Origin: a bacterium
GTDB lineage: Bacteria; Joyebacterota; Joyebacteria; Joyebacterales; Joyebacteraceae
DNA: 60,675 bases
Direction of reading: 5' to 3'
Assembly (NCBI GenBank): GCA_029990205.1
Contig: JAPEKQ010000016.1
Span: 1 to 60,675, forward strand
The position numbers and the translations under genes are program-made. Of the stretch, positions 34,585-43,895 are shown piece by piece (the first letter of the stretch is position 1; each line of letters begins with the position of its first letter). The notes beneath the pieces were generated by a model. The model was not told the origin of the DNA. It did not search any database and was given only the letters and a program-made list of their open reading frames with translations.

Positions 34585-36725
34585 TTCGTCCTCCTGCGTT
34601 TGTCGTTGCCGCGGATGACGTTCTCCTTCGGCGGCCGTGGAGCGTCGCTCTTCTTGCGCCTCGGGGCCCTGCGCGGCGGAGCGACGCCCGGCGCGCCCTT
34701 CTTCTCCCCCCCGCGCTTCGCGCTCTTCTTCGGTCCTCCCGCGAGCGCGCTCATCCTCAAGTCATCGATCCGATCGCGGAAGCTCGCCGCCTTCTCGAAC
34801 TCCAGTTCGGCGGCCGCCTGGAGCATCTGCTCCTCGAGGATCGCGATCATCTGGGTCGTATCCATCCCCGGCATCAGGTCGAGCATCTTCGCGTCCTGTT
34901 CGAAGTCCTCCTTCGAATCCGCGACCGCGGTGGCGCGCATGATCTCCTCGATGCTCTTGACGATGCTCTGCGGCGTGATCCCGTGCTCTTCGTTGTACTC
35001 CAGCTGGCGCGCGCGGCGGCGCCCCATCTCCTTGAGCGCCCGGTCCATCGAGCCGGTGATCTTGTCCGCGTAGAAGACAACCGTCCCGCTGAGATTCCGC
35101 GCCGCCCGACCGGACGTCTGGATGAGCGATCTGTCGGACCGGAGGAACCCTTCCTTGTCGGCGTCGAGCACGGCCACAAGCGAGACCTCGGGCAGATCGA
35201 GTCCCTCGCGAAGGAGGTTGATCCCGACGAGGACGTCGAACTCACCGAGCCGCAGTCCCCGGATGATCTCGACCCGTTCGACGGCGGCGATGTCCGAGTG
35301 AAGGTATCGCACCCTGACCCCGAACCCCGTGAGATAGTCGGTCAGGTCCTCGGCCATCCGCTTGGTGAGCGTCGTGACGAGCACGCGGCCGGACTTCGCG
35401 ACGTGCTGCCGGATCTCCTCGAGAAGGTCGTCGACCTGTCCCCCCACGGGACGGACGACGATCTCCGGGTCCACGAGCCCCGTCGGGCGGATGATCTGCT
35501 CGACGACCACGCCGTTGCTCGCCTCGAGTTCGAAGTCGCCCGGCGTCGCCGAGACGAAGATGGCGCTCTTCATGAACTGCTCGAACTCATCGAACACAAG
35601 CGGACGGTTGTCGAGCGCCGACGGCAGCCGGAACCCGTACTTCACGAGCGTCTCCTTGCGCGCGCGGTCGCCCCGGTACATGCCGCGCACCTGCGGGATC
35701 GACACGTGCGACTCGTCCATGAACATCAGAAAGTCGTCCGGGAAGTAGTCGAGCAGCACGGCCGGCCGTTCCCCCGGAGCACGGCCCGACAGGTGCCGCG
35801 AGTAGTTCTCGATGCCGGTGCAGTACCCCATCTCGCGGAGCATCTCGATGTCGAACCGCGTCCGCTGCTCGAGCCTCTGCGCCTCGAGAAGCTTGTTCTC
35901 GCCGCGGAACGTCGCCAGCTGGACCTTGAGTTCGTCCTGGATGAGCTCCACGGCGCGGTCGACCCGGTCCTGTGTCGTGACGAAGTGCTTCGCGGGATAG
36001 ATGGAGACGGTGTCCATCTTCCGGATCGTCTTCCGCGAGATGAGGTCGATCTCGGAGATCGTCTCGACCTCGTCACCGAAGAACTCGATCCGGATGGCGC
36101 GCTCCTCGTACGACGGGCGGATCTCCACGACGTCGCCTCGCACGCGGAACGACCCTCGGTTGAACTCGTAGTCGTTTCGCTCGTACTGCATATCGACGAG
36201 CTTGCGGAGCATCTCGTCCCGATCGACCGTCTCGCCGACCGAGGCGCCGAAGAGGAGCGACTTGTAGACCTGCGGGGAGCCGATCCCGTAGATGCACGAG
36301 ACGGAAGCCACGATGACGACGTCCCGACGCTCGAGGAGCGACGCGGTCGCCCTCAGACGGAGCCGGTCGATCTCGTCATTGACGTCGGCGTCCTTCTCGA
36401 TATAGGTATCCGTCCCGGGGACGTACGCCTCGGGCTGGTAGTAGTCGTAGTAGCTGACGAAGTACTCGACGGCGTTCTCCGGGAAGAACGACTTGAACTC
36501 CCCGTAGAGCTGCGCCGCGAGCGTCTTGTTGTGGGACATCACGAGCGCCGGGCGGTTCAGACGCGCGATGACGTTGGCCATCGTGAACGTCTTGCCCGAA
36601 CCGGTGACCCCGAGCAGGGTCTGGTACCGGTCGCCGCGCTCGAGCGCCTGGACGAGCTCCTCGATGGCACGCCCCTGGTCGCCCTGCGGCTCGTAGTCAG
36701 CAGTCAGCTTGAATCGTTCGCTCAT
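34581..36725 (-). CDS. uvrB: Excinuclease ABC subunit UvrB
   Basis: 714 residues. Damage-verification helicase of nucleotide excision repair, loaded by UvrA and then binding UvrC. Walker A G-V-T-G-S-G-K-T near residue 40, the beta-hairpin [10 protein letters not shown], helicase motifs D-E-S-H and Q-T-S-G-R-A-A-R, and a C-terminal UVR motif ([12 protein letters not shown]). After it is an extra basic tail of about 60 residues rich in Lys, Arg and Pro ([11 protein letters not shown]), not part of the usual protein. The start, 13 bases after rodZ's stop, fits the family's M-x-x-x-F-K-L start. Confidence 0.98.
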   Translation of the reverse strand: MSERFKLTADYEPQGDQGRAIEELVQALERGDRYQTLLGVTGSGKTFTMANVIARLNRPALVMSHNKTLAAQLYGEFKSFFPENAVEYFVSYYDYYQPEAYVPGTDTYIEKDADVNDEIDRLRLRATASLLERRDVVIVASVSCIYGIGSPQVYKSLLFGASVGETVDRDEMLRKLVDMQYERNDYEFNRGSFRVRGDVVEIRPSYEERAIRIEFFGDEVETISEIDLISRKTIRKMDTVSIYPAKHFVTTQDRVDRAVELIQDELKVQLATFRGENKLLEAQRLEQRTRFDIEMLREMGYCTGIENYSRHLSGRAPGERPAVLLDYFPDDFLMFMDESHVSIPQVRGMYRGDRARKETLVKYGFRLPSALDNRPLVFDEFEQFMKSAIFVSATPGDFELEASNGVVVEQIIRPTGLVDPEIVVRPVGGQVDDLLEEIRQHVAKSGRVLVTTLTKRMAEDLTDYLTGFGVRVRYLHSDIAAVERVEIIRGLRLGEFDVLVGINLLREGLDLPEVSLVAVLDADKEGFLRSDRSLIQTSGRAARNLSGTVVFYADKITGSMDRALKEMGRRRARQLEYNEEHGITPQSIVKSIEEIMRATAVADSKEDFEQDAKMLDLMPGMDTTQMIAILEEQMLQAAAELEFEKAASFRDRIDDLRMSALAGGPKKSAKRGGEKKGAPGVAPPRRAPRRKKSDAPRPPKENVIRGNDKRRRTK

Positions 36726-36738
36726 GATGTGTGTGGGT

Positions 36739-37467
36739 TCAGTGTGACATGCCGTTCTCGTCGACGATCAACCCTTCGACGAGCCGCGAACCGGTGCCGG
36801 CTGTTCCGAGAAGTGAGCCGTCGAGGTAGAGCTCGAGACCACCCCCGTTGCCGACATCGAGTGTGAAGCGTTCGTTCGCCTGCCACGTGCGCTCGTCGCC
36901 GGCGTTGAGTGTGAGGTCCGCCGTCGGCACCGCGTCGGCGGAGACACGGATCCACGTGCGCTCGCGCGCGACGACCGTCAGCTCCAGCTGGTGCCACTCG
37001 ATGAGCGTATCCTGTGTGGTCGCCTCGAGGACCTGTTCCTCCTGCGTCGGCTCGGGCGGAGCCGGGTCGGGGCGGTTCCTCACGCGCTGAACTCCCCAGA
37101 CGATCCCCGCGACGACGATGACCGCGGCGAGCGCGACGATCCCGACGCGCTGCCAGAAGACACCGGTGCGCCGAGACGTCTCGTGCATCTCGAGCTCAAC
37201 GGCGTCCCACTCGTCGGGCTCAGCGCTGTCCTGCTGCTGGGTGAACCGCATGTACATCTGGACGACGTCGTCCTCATTCAAACCGAGGAACCGCGCGTAG
37301 GTCCGAAGATGGCCCTTCACATAGACGGGCGCCGGCAGGACGCTGAAACGGTCCTCCTCGAGCGCCCCGACGATCTGGCGGCTCATCCGGGTCGCCTTGG
37401 CGACCTCATCGATCGTCTTCTCCTGCGCCTCGCGGGTCTGTCTGAGGAACTGACCGACGGACTCCAT
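36739..37467 (-). CDS. rodZ: RodZ-like cytoskeletal protein (HTH_25, membrane helix, DUF4115)
   Basis: 242 residues. Residues 1-75 are a helix-turn-helix domain of the RodZ type ([36 protein letters not shown]). A single membrane segment spans 107-126. The periplasmic part ([24 protein letters not shown]) is a DUF4115 domain. RodZ anchors the MreB actin to the membrane and helps control rod shape. Short gaps to both neighbours (21 bases from the DUF4139 gene, 13 to uvrB) place it in the operon. mreB is not in the window. Confidence 0.9.
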   Translation of the reverse strand: MESVGQFLRQTREAQEKTIDEVAKATRMSRQIVGALEEDRFSVLPAPVYVKGHLRTYARFLGLNEDDVVQMYMRFTQQQDSAEPDEWDAVELEMHETSRRTGVFWQRVGIVALAAVIVVAGIVWGVQRVRNRPDPAPPEPTQEEQVLEATTQDTLIEWHQLELTVVARERTWIRVSADAVPTADLTLNAGDERTWQANERFTLDVGNGGGLELYLDGSLLGTAGTGSRLVEGLIVDENGMSH

Positions 37468-37488
37468 GCGCCCTCCGATGTTCGCGCG

Positions 37489-38871
37489 CTAGTATTCGTA
37501 TCGAATAGTATAGCTCACGACGGCCTCGCCGTCAGCCTTCACCGGGATGAGGAACTCGACCCGGGAGGCGTCCTTCTTCTCGTATGTGTGGGTCTCATTG
37601 AGGATCGTCCAGTACCCGTAGGGGTGTTCGACGACCCGGACCACGATGTCCTCGTCCTTGTGATTGCGGATCGAGATCTCGTAGTCCTCCTCACGGACCC
37701 GGTCGGTGATCTTCCGCCGCGCCACGGTGGTCCGCTCACCCACGACGTCGAAGGCGTTGCCCATCAGGAGCGCGACGTCCTCATCCTTCGCGGTGTGGTC
37801 GATCCGGTCCTCACCGATGAACTGCAGGTCGCTCGCCGAGTCCTCCTTGTACATCCGGACGGTGCCCGCCGGGAGCGGCAGCCCCAACCCGGCCTCCTCC
37901 GAGTTGACGAACTCGAGAAGGACGCGGACGTCGGTGCCGTAGTGGTGATCGAACTCGAGCACCTTCTCGACGGTGACGCCCGTGCTCGGGAAGAACGTCA
38001 GCTGCTTGATCTCGCGGTCTGCGACGGTCGACGGCGTGTCGAGCTTGTAGAGGTGATATTCGAAGAGCTCCTCCTCCGCGAACTCCGGCGCTCCGCCGAA
38101 GACCTCTGCCTTCGCGTCCATGGCCCGCATCACCATGGCGTCCTGCGGCGCGCGCGCCCGGTTCACGTCGCCGGCAACGAGGTCGAGCTTCGCGTCCGTG
38201 TACGTCGCACCCGAGCGGTTGTCGACCGAGACCCACGCGGCGAGGTCGACCGCGTCGTCCTCGGCGCTGACGACGCCGACGTACTCGGCGTGCCAGTTGA
38301 TGCTCGAGGTCAGATAGGTCACCTCGACCAGACGCTCCCCTTCGCTCTCGGCCCCGACCTTCCAGACGAGCGAAGGCTTCGAGATGAGACCGGCCGGCAG
38401 CGACGGGAAACGAACGTAGCTGACCTTGTCGGCGTTGAGCGAGATGATCGGACCGTTGCCCCGGCCCTGGTCCAGCATGACCGTGTTGCCGTCGAAGCTG
38501 ATCAGGGTCCCGGAGAAGAGGTCCGCATCCTCCGTCACGATATCGATGTCACGCTCGAGGTACTTCTCGAGCACCTTCGACGTACTGGCGAGGTCGAAGC
38601 GGTAGTTCTGCTCCCAGACCGACGCCTCCGCCCCGTCGATGACGCGGAAGTGGACCGATGTCGGGTCGATGCGCTGCGCCACGTCGGGGAAACGCACCTC
38701 CTGGACGCCGCGTTCGAGATCGATCATCCGCACGTCCTTCACCAGCGCCAGATCACTGTTGTAGACGGTGATCGCAACGCCCTCACCTGCTGATTCGGCC
38801 GCGGCCGGGACGGCCGCCAGAGAAACAAGAAGCAGGAGCGTCAGCATCCATCCGGTCTGTCTCGTGAACAT
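37489..38871 (-). CDS. DUF4139 domain exported protein
   Basis: 460 residues. ATG at 38871 behind AAGGGGG; longer upstream readings lack support. Signal peptide (W-M-L-T-L-L-L-L-V-S-L-A-A-V-P-A-A-A). The mature protein begins V-A-I-T-V-Y-N-S-D-L-A-L-V-K-D-V-R, typical of the DUF4140/DUF4139 family, and has W-H-A-E-Y-V-G-V and L-A-A-W-V-S-V-D-N-R-S-G further on. Members are thought to be envelope proteins; their activity is unknown. Its place between uppP and rodZ suggests an envelope role, which is inference from context. Confidence 0.88.
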   Translation of the reverse strand: MFTRQTGWMLTLLLLVSLAAVPAAAESAGEGVAITVYNSDLALVKDVRMIDLERGVQEVRFPDVAQRIDPTSVHFRVIDGAEASVWEQNYRFDLASTSKVLEKYLERDIDIVTEDADLFSGTLISFDGNTVMLDQGRGNGPIISLNADKVSYVRFPSLPAGLISKPSLVWKVGAESEGERLVEVTYLTSSINWHAEYVGVVSAEDDAVDLAAWVSVDNRSGATYTDAKLDLVAGDVNRARAPQDAMVMRAMDAKAEVFGGAPEFAEEELFEYHLYKLDTPSTVADREIKQLTFFPSTGVTVEKVLEFDHHYGTDVRVLLEFVNSEEAGLGLPLPAGTVRMYKEDSASDLQFIGEDRIDHTAKDEDVALLMGNAFDVVGERTTVARRKITDRVREEDYEISIRNHKDEDIVVRVVEHPYGYWTILNETHTYEKKDASRVEFLIPVKADGEAVVSYTIRYEY

Positions 38872-38900
38872 GTCGGACCCCCTTCTGTCAGGCATCTGCG

Positions 38901-39701
38901 TTAGCCGAGCGTGAACGAGAGAACGAGCCCCAGAGCGCCCGCCGCCCAGCAGTAGTATGCGAACCGGTGGAATACTCCCACCGTTACCAGTCTCATCAGG
39001 AGCGCGATCGCCGGGATCGCGCTTGCGAACGCGGCGACCGTTCCCGCGAACGTTGTCCACCCCACGATACTCCCGCCGCCCACGACATCACCAAGACTCG
39101 CCACCGTCGCCCCGAGGATGACGGGGATCGACAGGAGGAACGCGAACTCGGCCGCGCGCTTGCGGTCGAGTCCCAGACCGAGACCCGCCGAGATCGTCGC
39201 CCCGGACCTTGAGATGCCGGGCATGATGGCCGCGGCCTGAGCCAGCCCGATGAGCACGGCGTCGCGAACCGTTTCGCGACTCCGCCCGCCCGCCGGGATC
39301 CGCCGTGTCAGCCAGAGGATGACACCCGTGACCAGCAGCATGATCGAGACGAGAACAGGACTGTCGAAGAACTCCCCCACCAGATCATCGAACGCCAGTC
39401 CGATGACGGCCGCAGGGATCGTTCCGATGATGATGTACAGAGCCAGACGCGCCTCGCCGTGGTCGTATTCGCGCCGGGCCATCCAGCCGAACACGGCGCG
39501 CAGGATCGAGGCGACACGCGCGCGGAAGAACCACAGAACGGCCAGCGCCGTCCCGAAATGGACGAACACTTCGAAGGTGACGCCCGGACTGGCGATACCG
39601 AAGAAGTGCTCGGCGAGAGCCAGATGCCCGGAACTCGAGACCGGGAGGAACTCCGTGAGTCCCTGGAGGATGCCGAGAAGTATCGCCTGGAGGATCGTCA
39701 C
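38901..39701 (-). CDS. uppP: Undecaprenyl-diphosphatase (BacA/UppP)
   Basis: 266 residues, about eight membrane helices. It removes a phosphate from undecaprenyl diphosphate so that the lipid carrier can be reused for peptidoglycan and surface polymers; extra copies give bacitracin resistance. Catalytic motifs: Q-G-L-T-E-F-L-P-V-S-S-S-G-H at residues 13-26 and P-G-I-S-R-S-G-A-T in the second half. GTG start at 39701 behind GGAAGG. It lies 15 bases after the UbiA gene and 29 before the DUF4139 gene, within the operon. Confidence 0.96.
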   Translation of the reverse strand: MTILQAILLGILQGLTEFLPVSSSGHLALAEHFFGIASPGVTFEVFVHFGTALAVLWFFRARVASILRAVFGWMARREYDHGEARLALYIIIGTIPAAVIGLAFDDLVGEFFDSPVLVSIMLLVTGVILWLTRRIPAGGRSRETVRDAVLIGLAQAAAIMPGISRSGATISAGLGLGLDRKRAAEFAFLLSIPVILGATVASLGDVVGGGSIVGWTTFAGTVAAFASAIPAIALLMRLVTVGVFHRFAYYCWAAGALGLVLSFTLG

Positions 39702-39716
39702 TGCAGCGGCCTTCCG

Positions 39717-40604
39717 CTAGATGATGCCGAGTGAGACGGCGGCGAGTCCGATGACCATCGCCATCTTCAGAAGCGCGGACGCCCGGTCAGGTCGCGCATC
39801 GGGTCCGGAGCGGATGATCGACGCCAGCGCAAGTGCGAGCAGCGCCTCGACGCCGATGGAGATGATGCCGTACCACAGCCCGAGCACGCGGGTCGCGAAC
39901 GGGACGAGGACGAACAGCATGGCCGCGACGATCGTGACACGAGCCGCGAGCAGGGCCGCGCCCGCCCCCCGGACGGTCGCCAGTGTGTGGACCCCCTGCA
40001 CGGTGTCCCCCGCCACGTCCTCAGCGTCCTTGGCGAACTCGCGCGCCAGGTTGAACAGGAACGCGAGTGACAGCGCCGCGAGAACGGGCGTCGAGACAGG
40101 GCGCCCCTGCGAGATCGACCCCAGATAGAGCACCGAGGCCGTCACGGCGGCGGCCACGACATTGCCGAGCACCGGGATGCCCTTGAGCATGAGCGAGTAG
40201 GCCACGGTCAAGAGGATCCAGAGCAGAACAATGTCGACGGCGACAACGCCGACGCACGTCGCGAGCGCCAGACCCACGGCGTACGAGATGATCGCGGTCG
40301 CGAGCGCCGCGCGGGATGACAGCGCCCCGCTCGGCACCGGCCTCCCCGGACGATTGACGGCATCGGCCCTGAGGTCGACCCAGTCGTTGAACGCGTTCGC
40401 CCCGGCCACGGCCGCGAGGACGGCGGCTGCGCCCCAGAGCGCCGGCGCAGGCATGATGTCGCGCGATGCCTGGAGCCAGGCGCCGACGATCGTCGCGCAC
40501 GCCGCGATGGCCAGGTTCACGGGCCTCACGAGCGCGAACGCTGCTACCGGCCGCGACCGCGTCACCCGCGTGTCCGTCGATCCGCTAGATGCGGAAACCG
40601 ACAT
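39717..40604 (-). CDS. UbiA-family prenyltransferase, DGGGP-synthase-like
   Basis: 295 residues, eight or nine membrane helices. UbiA superfamily motifs: N-A-F-N-D-W-V-D-L-R-A-D-A-V-N-R-P-G-R-P in the first half and R-E-F-A-K-D-A-E-D-V-A-G-D in the second, both binding the prenyl diphosphate through magnesium. The pattern is closest, from memory, to geranylgeranylglycerol-phosphate geranylgeranyltransferases, the archaeal ether-lipid enzyme that is also present in the FCB group; 4-hydroxybenzoate or menaquinone prenyltransferases are alternatives. Its start overlaps the Wzi-like gene by 20 bases. The partner GGGP synthase is not seen in this window. Confidence 0.8.
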   Translation of the reverse strand: MSVSASSGSTDTRVTRSRPVAAFALVRPVNLAIAACATIVGAWLQASRDIMPAPALWGAAAVLAAVAGANAFNDWVDLRADAVNRPGRPVPSGALSSRAALATAIISYAVGLALATCVGVVAVDIVLLWILLTVAYSLMLKGIPVLGNVVAAAVTASVLYLGSISQGRPVSTPVLAALSLAFLFNLAREFAKDAEDVAGDTVQGVHTLATVRGAGAALLAARVTIVAAMLFVLVPFATRVLGLWYGIISIGVEALLALALASIIRSGPDARPDRASALLKMAMVIGLAAVSLGII

Positions 40605-42423
40605 GCCCCGTCACCTCCCAGATCGACTCATCCGCCGGATCGCTGCCCTCGACGCGGTAGTACCCGGCCGTTATCCCGGACACGAATCCACCGAGGTCGT
40701 CGTACTCGAGCGAGAGCTTCACCGAATCCACGGTGCGGACGTCCCCTGACGGAAACGCGCAGTCGGGATTGTCGATCCCCTTGTAGTACGGGATCCGGAG
40801 GCTCCCCTCTCCCTTGCGCGCGTGGACGTACTCGAGCCCCAGCGCGATGTGGCGGCGGGGATAGACGCGCGCCAGGACGAGCAACCGGTCGGCATCCGGA
40901 CCGAGATCGAATCCCAGCGGGACCCCGTCGTGCTCGAGACGGTGTTCGACGTGCTTGTGCGTGTAGGTCCACTTGCGGGCCTGTGAGTACTCGACCGTCA
41001 GATCGACGTCGGTCGCATCGAACAGGACGCCGGCGAACTCGTAGCCGAAGGTCGCCGCATACTTGTCGGGGTTGCTGGTGTCCCGGTCGTACTGGAGATC
41101 GTCCGCGAGGAGCTCCGTATAGAACTCGTGACCCGGGAGCGGTCTCCAGTCCACGTCGAGCGACCAGAAGATGTTGTCGTCGGCGCGTTCGTTGTGCTGC
41201 GAGACGTAGTAGGGAGCGAAGGGATTGAGATAGATCGGGTCCGGGATCGTTCCGGTGTAGACGACGGCCTCATTGAGACCGACCGAGAGCTTCGACCCCG
41301 CGATGACGAGACGGTGTCCCGCGAAGAACACGCGCTCGTCGCCCCCGAGGTCGGTCTCGGTCCCGATCTCGGTGTACTCGAGCATCGCGTTGAGCGCTGT
41401 GAGCGACAGCGGCCCGACCGAGGCGCGCACCTCGACACCATCGAGCGTCGGCGCGTTCCCCGAGAGCAGCAGCCTCCCGCGATCCGAGCGCCCCCACGCC
41501 GCTCCGCTCCGACCTGCCGTCACCCGCCAGTGGGGACGTTCGACCATGACGTATCCGTGGACGATGTCGGCCGTCATCCCTCGCCACGCTCGCGCACGGT
41601 TCGAGACGCGTTCGATGCGTTCCCCCTCCTGCCCGTGGAACACGATGTTCGCGTCGGTGTAGAATCCGATGTCTTCGCCGAACCCGCCCCAGACCTCGTA
41701 CCGAAGCGTCGCGTCGATCCCGAAGTCGTCGTCGATCGATGGAAGCGCGATGGAGTCGCCCCCGGCCGGCACCAGCGTATCGCCGCGCGCCCCGAGGGTG
41801 AGTCCCGCCAGTCCGGCGTCTGCCGCCCGATCGCCTGCGGGCGTGACCACATCCACCGCGGGGTCATCGGCGCCGACGAGACTCCCGCGCACGGACAGGC
41901 CCAACCCCATCCCGAGCTGTGCCTCTCCTTCACGCACGTACGCGGCGGGAGCGTCGACGGCCGCGCCGTCGAACTCGAGGAAGAGCCGTTCGATCAACCA
42001 CCGCTCGCGCGCGGTCAGCGTATGCGTGGGAGCCGTCCTGCGGCCCTCGGCCTCGCCTGCGCCGCTCCGCTCGGCGTCAAGCGTACGTCCGTCGGGTCGC
42101 CCGGTCAGAACCGGATCGAGCTGCGAGAGCGCGTCCAGCACCTCGCGGCGCGATACGGGAAGTGTGGTGAGATCGAGTTCGATGATGCCGCGCGTCGCCA
42201 GCCTGCCCAGCAGCGGGTACGACCAGTGGCCGAGCGGCACAACGGCCGGCGGCCGCTGGATGCGAGGGCCTGTGTGGTGGAGTGTTCCATGCGGACCGCG
42301 AAAGGTCGTCGTGGGAACGGCCGTCTCGGGAGACCGGGCCGCCGCCGTGAGAACGGCTGCGAGAACCAGCAACAGAACGAGAACCGACGTGATCGTCGGC
42401 GCCGAGCCGCGAGAACATGTCAT
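40585..42423 (-). CDS. Wzi-like capsule-assembly outer-membrane protein
   Basis: 612 residues. Signal sequence (V-L-V-L-L-L-V-L-A-A-V-L-T-A-A-A-R). A barrel of the capsule assembly protein Wzi family: R-S-G-A-A-W-G-R-S-D-R-G-R-L-L-L-S-G-N-A-P, F-F-A-G-H-R-L, L-S-V-G-L-N-E-A-V-V-Y, I-Y-L-N-P-F-A-P-Y-Y, E-F-Y-T-E-L-L-A-D-D, and a final H-V-G-F-R-I. Wzi holds capsular polysaccharide at the surface in E. coli K30; in this lineage the ligand is unknown. The ATG at 42423 overlaps the TPR gene's stop (ATGA). Upstream of the barrel is an extra region of about 100 residues with helices (L-T-A-R-E-R-W-L-I-E-R-L). Confidence 0.85.
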   Translation of the reverse strand: MTCSRGSAPTITSVLVLLLVLAAVLTAAARSPETAVPTTTFRGPHGTLHHTGPRIQRPPAVVPLGHWSYPLLGRLATRGIIELDLTTLPVSRREVLDALSQLDPVLTGRPDGRTLDAERSGAGEAEGRRTAPTHTLTARERWLIERLFLEFDGAAVDAPAAYVREGEAQLGMGLGLSVRGSLVGADDPAVDVVTPAGDRAADAGLAGLTLGARGDTLVPAGGDSIALPSIDDDFGIDATLRYEVWGGFGEDIGFYTDANIVFHGQEGERIERVSNRARAWRGMTADIVHGYVMVERPHWRVTAGRSGAAWGRSDRGRLLLSGNAPTLDGVEVRASVGPLSLTALNAMLEYTEIGTETDLGGDERVFFAGHRLVIAGSKLSVGLNEAVVYTGTIPDPIYLNPFAPYYVSQHNERADDNIFWSLDVDWRPLPGHEFYTELLADDLQYDRDTSNPDKYAATFGYEFAGVLFDATDVDLTVEYSQARKWTYTHKHVEHRLEHDGVPLGFDLGPDADRLLVLARVYPRRHIALGLEYVHARKGEGSLRIPYYKGIDNPDCAFPSGDVRTVDSVKLSLEYDDLGGFVSGITAGYYRVEGSDPADESIWEVTGHVGFRI

Positions 42424-43517
42424 GAGGCGCTCCCACCCGACCCGCTGCCACCGGCCTTTCGGTACGCATCCGACGCCTCGACGCTCCGGCCGAGCCGGTC
42501 GAGCACGAGGCCGAGCTGGTAGTGAACGGCTGGATCCTCAGGGTCGCCCTTGACGGCGCGCTTCAGATAGCGCTCGGCGTCCTCGAGACGGTCGAGCGAA
42601 GCCAGAGCGGTCCCGATGTGGTAGGCGAGCGCCGGCGTCTCGCCGCGGAGCGACGCGACGCGCTGGAGCTCCGCGAGAGCTCTCCCGAACTGGCACTTGC
42701 TGATGAGCGCCACACCCAGGAGGTATCTCGCCTCCGCGTTCTCCGGCGAGTGCCGGACCGCGAGTTCGAGTTCGGGAAGCGCCTCCTCGTCCGCCCCGCT
42801 CGAGATCAAGGCGGCTCCGAGATTGAACCTCGCCTCCGCGCTCGCGGGATCGACCTCGACGGCCTTCCGGAACTCGTCGATCGCTTCGACGAGCATGCCC
42901 TTCTCGCCGTAGACGGCGCCGAGATTGAGATGGTGGTCCGCGTTGTCGGAATCGATCTCGATGGCGCGCTTGAACTCGAGGATCGCCTCGTCGCTTCGTC
43001 CCATCGCGTCGAGCGCGTAGCCGAGGTTCGTGTGCGCCTTCGCGCACTCGTACTCCGCCTGGATCGCGCGGCGGTACCAGCTCGCGGCCTCCTCGAGCTC
43101 GTTGCGGCGCGCGTACGTCACGCCCATCCGGTAGTACGGCTCGGGGCTGTCCGGAGCCAGCTCGATGGCCTTCTCGTGCTGGCGGACGGCCTCCTCGCTC
43201 CTCCCCATCATGTCGTAGACACGTCCAAGGTTGTACCGCGCCACCGCGCTCGCGGGCTCCGCCTTGGCAGCGCGCTCGAATTCGGTCGCGGCCGCCTCGT
43301 GGAGTTCGAGCTTCCGGTAGCACGTGCCACACGCGAGCATCGCCGTGTGGTCGGTCGGCCGGCGAGCGAGATACTGCTGCAGCACGACAACGGCGTCCGC
43401 GAGCCGTCCGGACTCCATGTAGGATATCCAGAGATCCTTCAAGGCCTCATCGTCGCTCGGCGCGGCTCGCAGCCGCTTCCTCAGTCCGAGCAGATCGTTC
43501 TGGATCGGGTTGCGCAC
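42420..43517 (-). CDS. TPR-repeat protein
   Basis: 365 residues built almost entirely from tetratricopeptide repeats, about nine or ten 34-residue units (for example A-R-Y-N-L-G-R-V-Y-D-M-M-G-R-S-E-E-A, and H-L-N-L-G-A-V-Y-G-E-K-G). It has no signal peptide, so it is cytoplasmic, and ends in a Gly/Ser-rich tail. TPR stacks mediate protein contacts. GTG start at 43517 behind GGAGGAGGGG, 12 bases after the response regulator. Its place between the two-component genes and the Wzi-like gene suggests it serves as an adaptor for one of them; this is inference. Confidence 0.85.
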   Translation of the reverse strand: MRNPIQNDLLGLRKRLRAAPSDDEALKDLWISYMESGRLADAVVVLQQYLARRPTDHTAMLACGTCYRKLELHEAAATEFERAAKAEPASAVARYNLGRVYDMMGRSEEAVRQHEKAIELAPDSPEPYYRMGVTYARRNELEEAASWYRRAIQAEYECAKAHTNLGYALDAMGRSDEAILEFKRAIEIDSDNADHHLNLGAVYGEKGMLVEAIDEFRKAVEVDPASAEARFNLGAALISSGADEEALPELELAVRHSPENAEARYLLGVALISKCQFGRALAELQRVASLRGETPALAYHIGTALASLDRLEDAERYLKRAVKGDPEDPAVHYQLGLVLDRLGRSVEASDAYRKAGGSGSGGSAS

Positions 43518-43529
43518 AGGCCCCTCCTC

Positions 43530-43895
43530 CTACGCCCTTCCCCGCTTCTCGAGAACCTCTCTGATCTTCTCCTTGAGCTCCGTCAGATCGGCCGACTTGA
43601 CGACGTAGGCGTCAGCCATCCACGAGGCGAAGTCCTGCTTGTACGTCGAGTATGCCGAATTGAGAATGACCGGGAGGTCGCGTCTCCGTTCCATGATCGT
43701 CCGGAGGCAGTCGATGCCGTCCATTCCCTCGAGCCGGATGTCGAGCACGACCAGGTCGGGCGGTCCGTCCTCGATGAGTTCCAGCGCCTCCTCCGCGCTC
43801 TCCGCGGTCTCCACCTCATACCCTTCGCGCTTGAGTTCGCTCTCGTACAACCTTCGGATGTTCTTCTCGTCGTCCACTACCAGGAGCTTCGTCAT
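43530..43895 (-). CDS. Single-domain response regulator
   Basis: 121 residues, receiver domain only. Acidic pocket D8-D9 (L-V-V-D-D-E), phospho-acceptor D52 (L-D-I-R-L-E-G), switch residue S80 in place of Thr, and K100 in V-V-K-S-A-D. Phosphoryl group from the kinase encoded just upstream, whose stop overlaps this ATG (ATGA). With no output domain it must act on another protein, as CheY and Spo0F do; the TPR protein 12 bases downstream is one candidate. Confidence 0.95.
   Translation of the reverse strand: MTKLLVVDDEKNIRRLYESELKREGYEVETAESAEEALELIEDGPPDLVVLDIRLEGMDGIDCLRTIMERRRDLPVILNSAYSTYKQDFASWMADAYVVKSADLTELKEKIREVLEKRGRA

Noticed and set aside
34983-36866. 627-codon open frame on the plus strand
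   Set aside because: Antisense to uvrB; no independent support.
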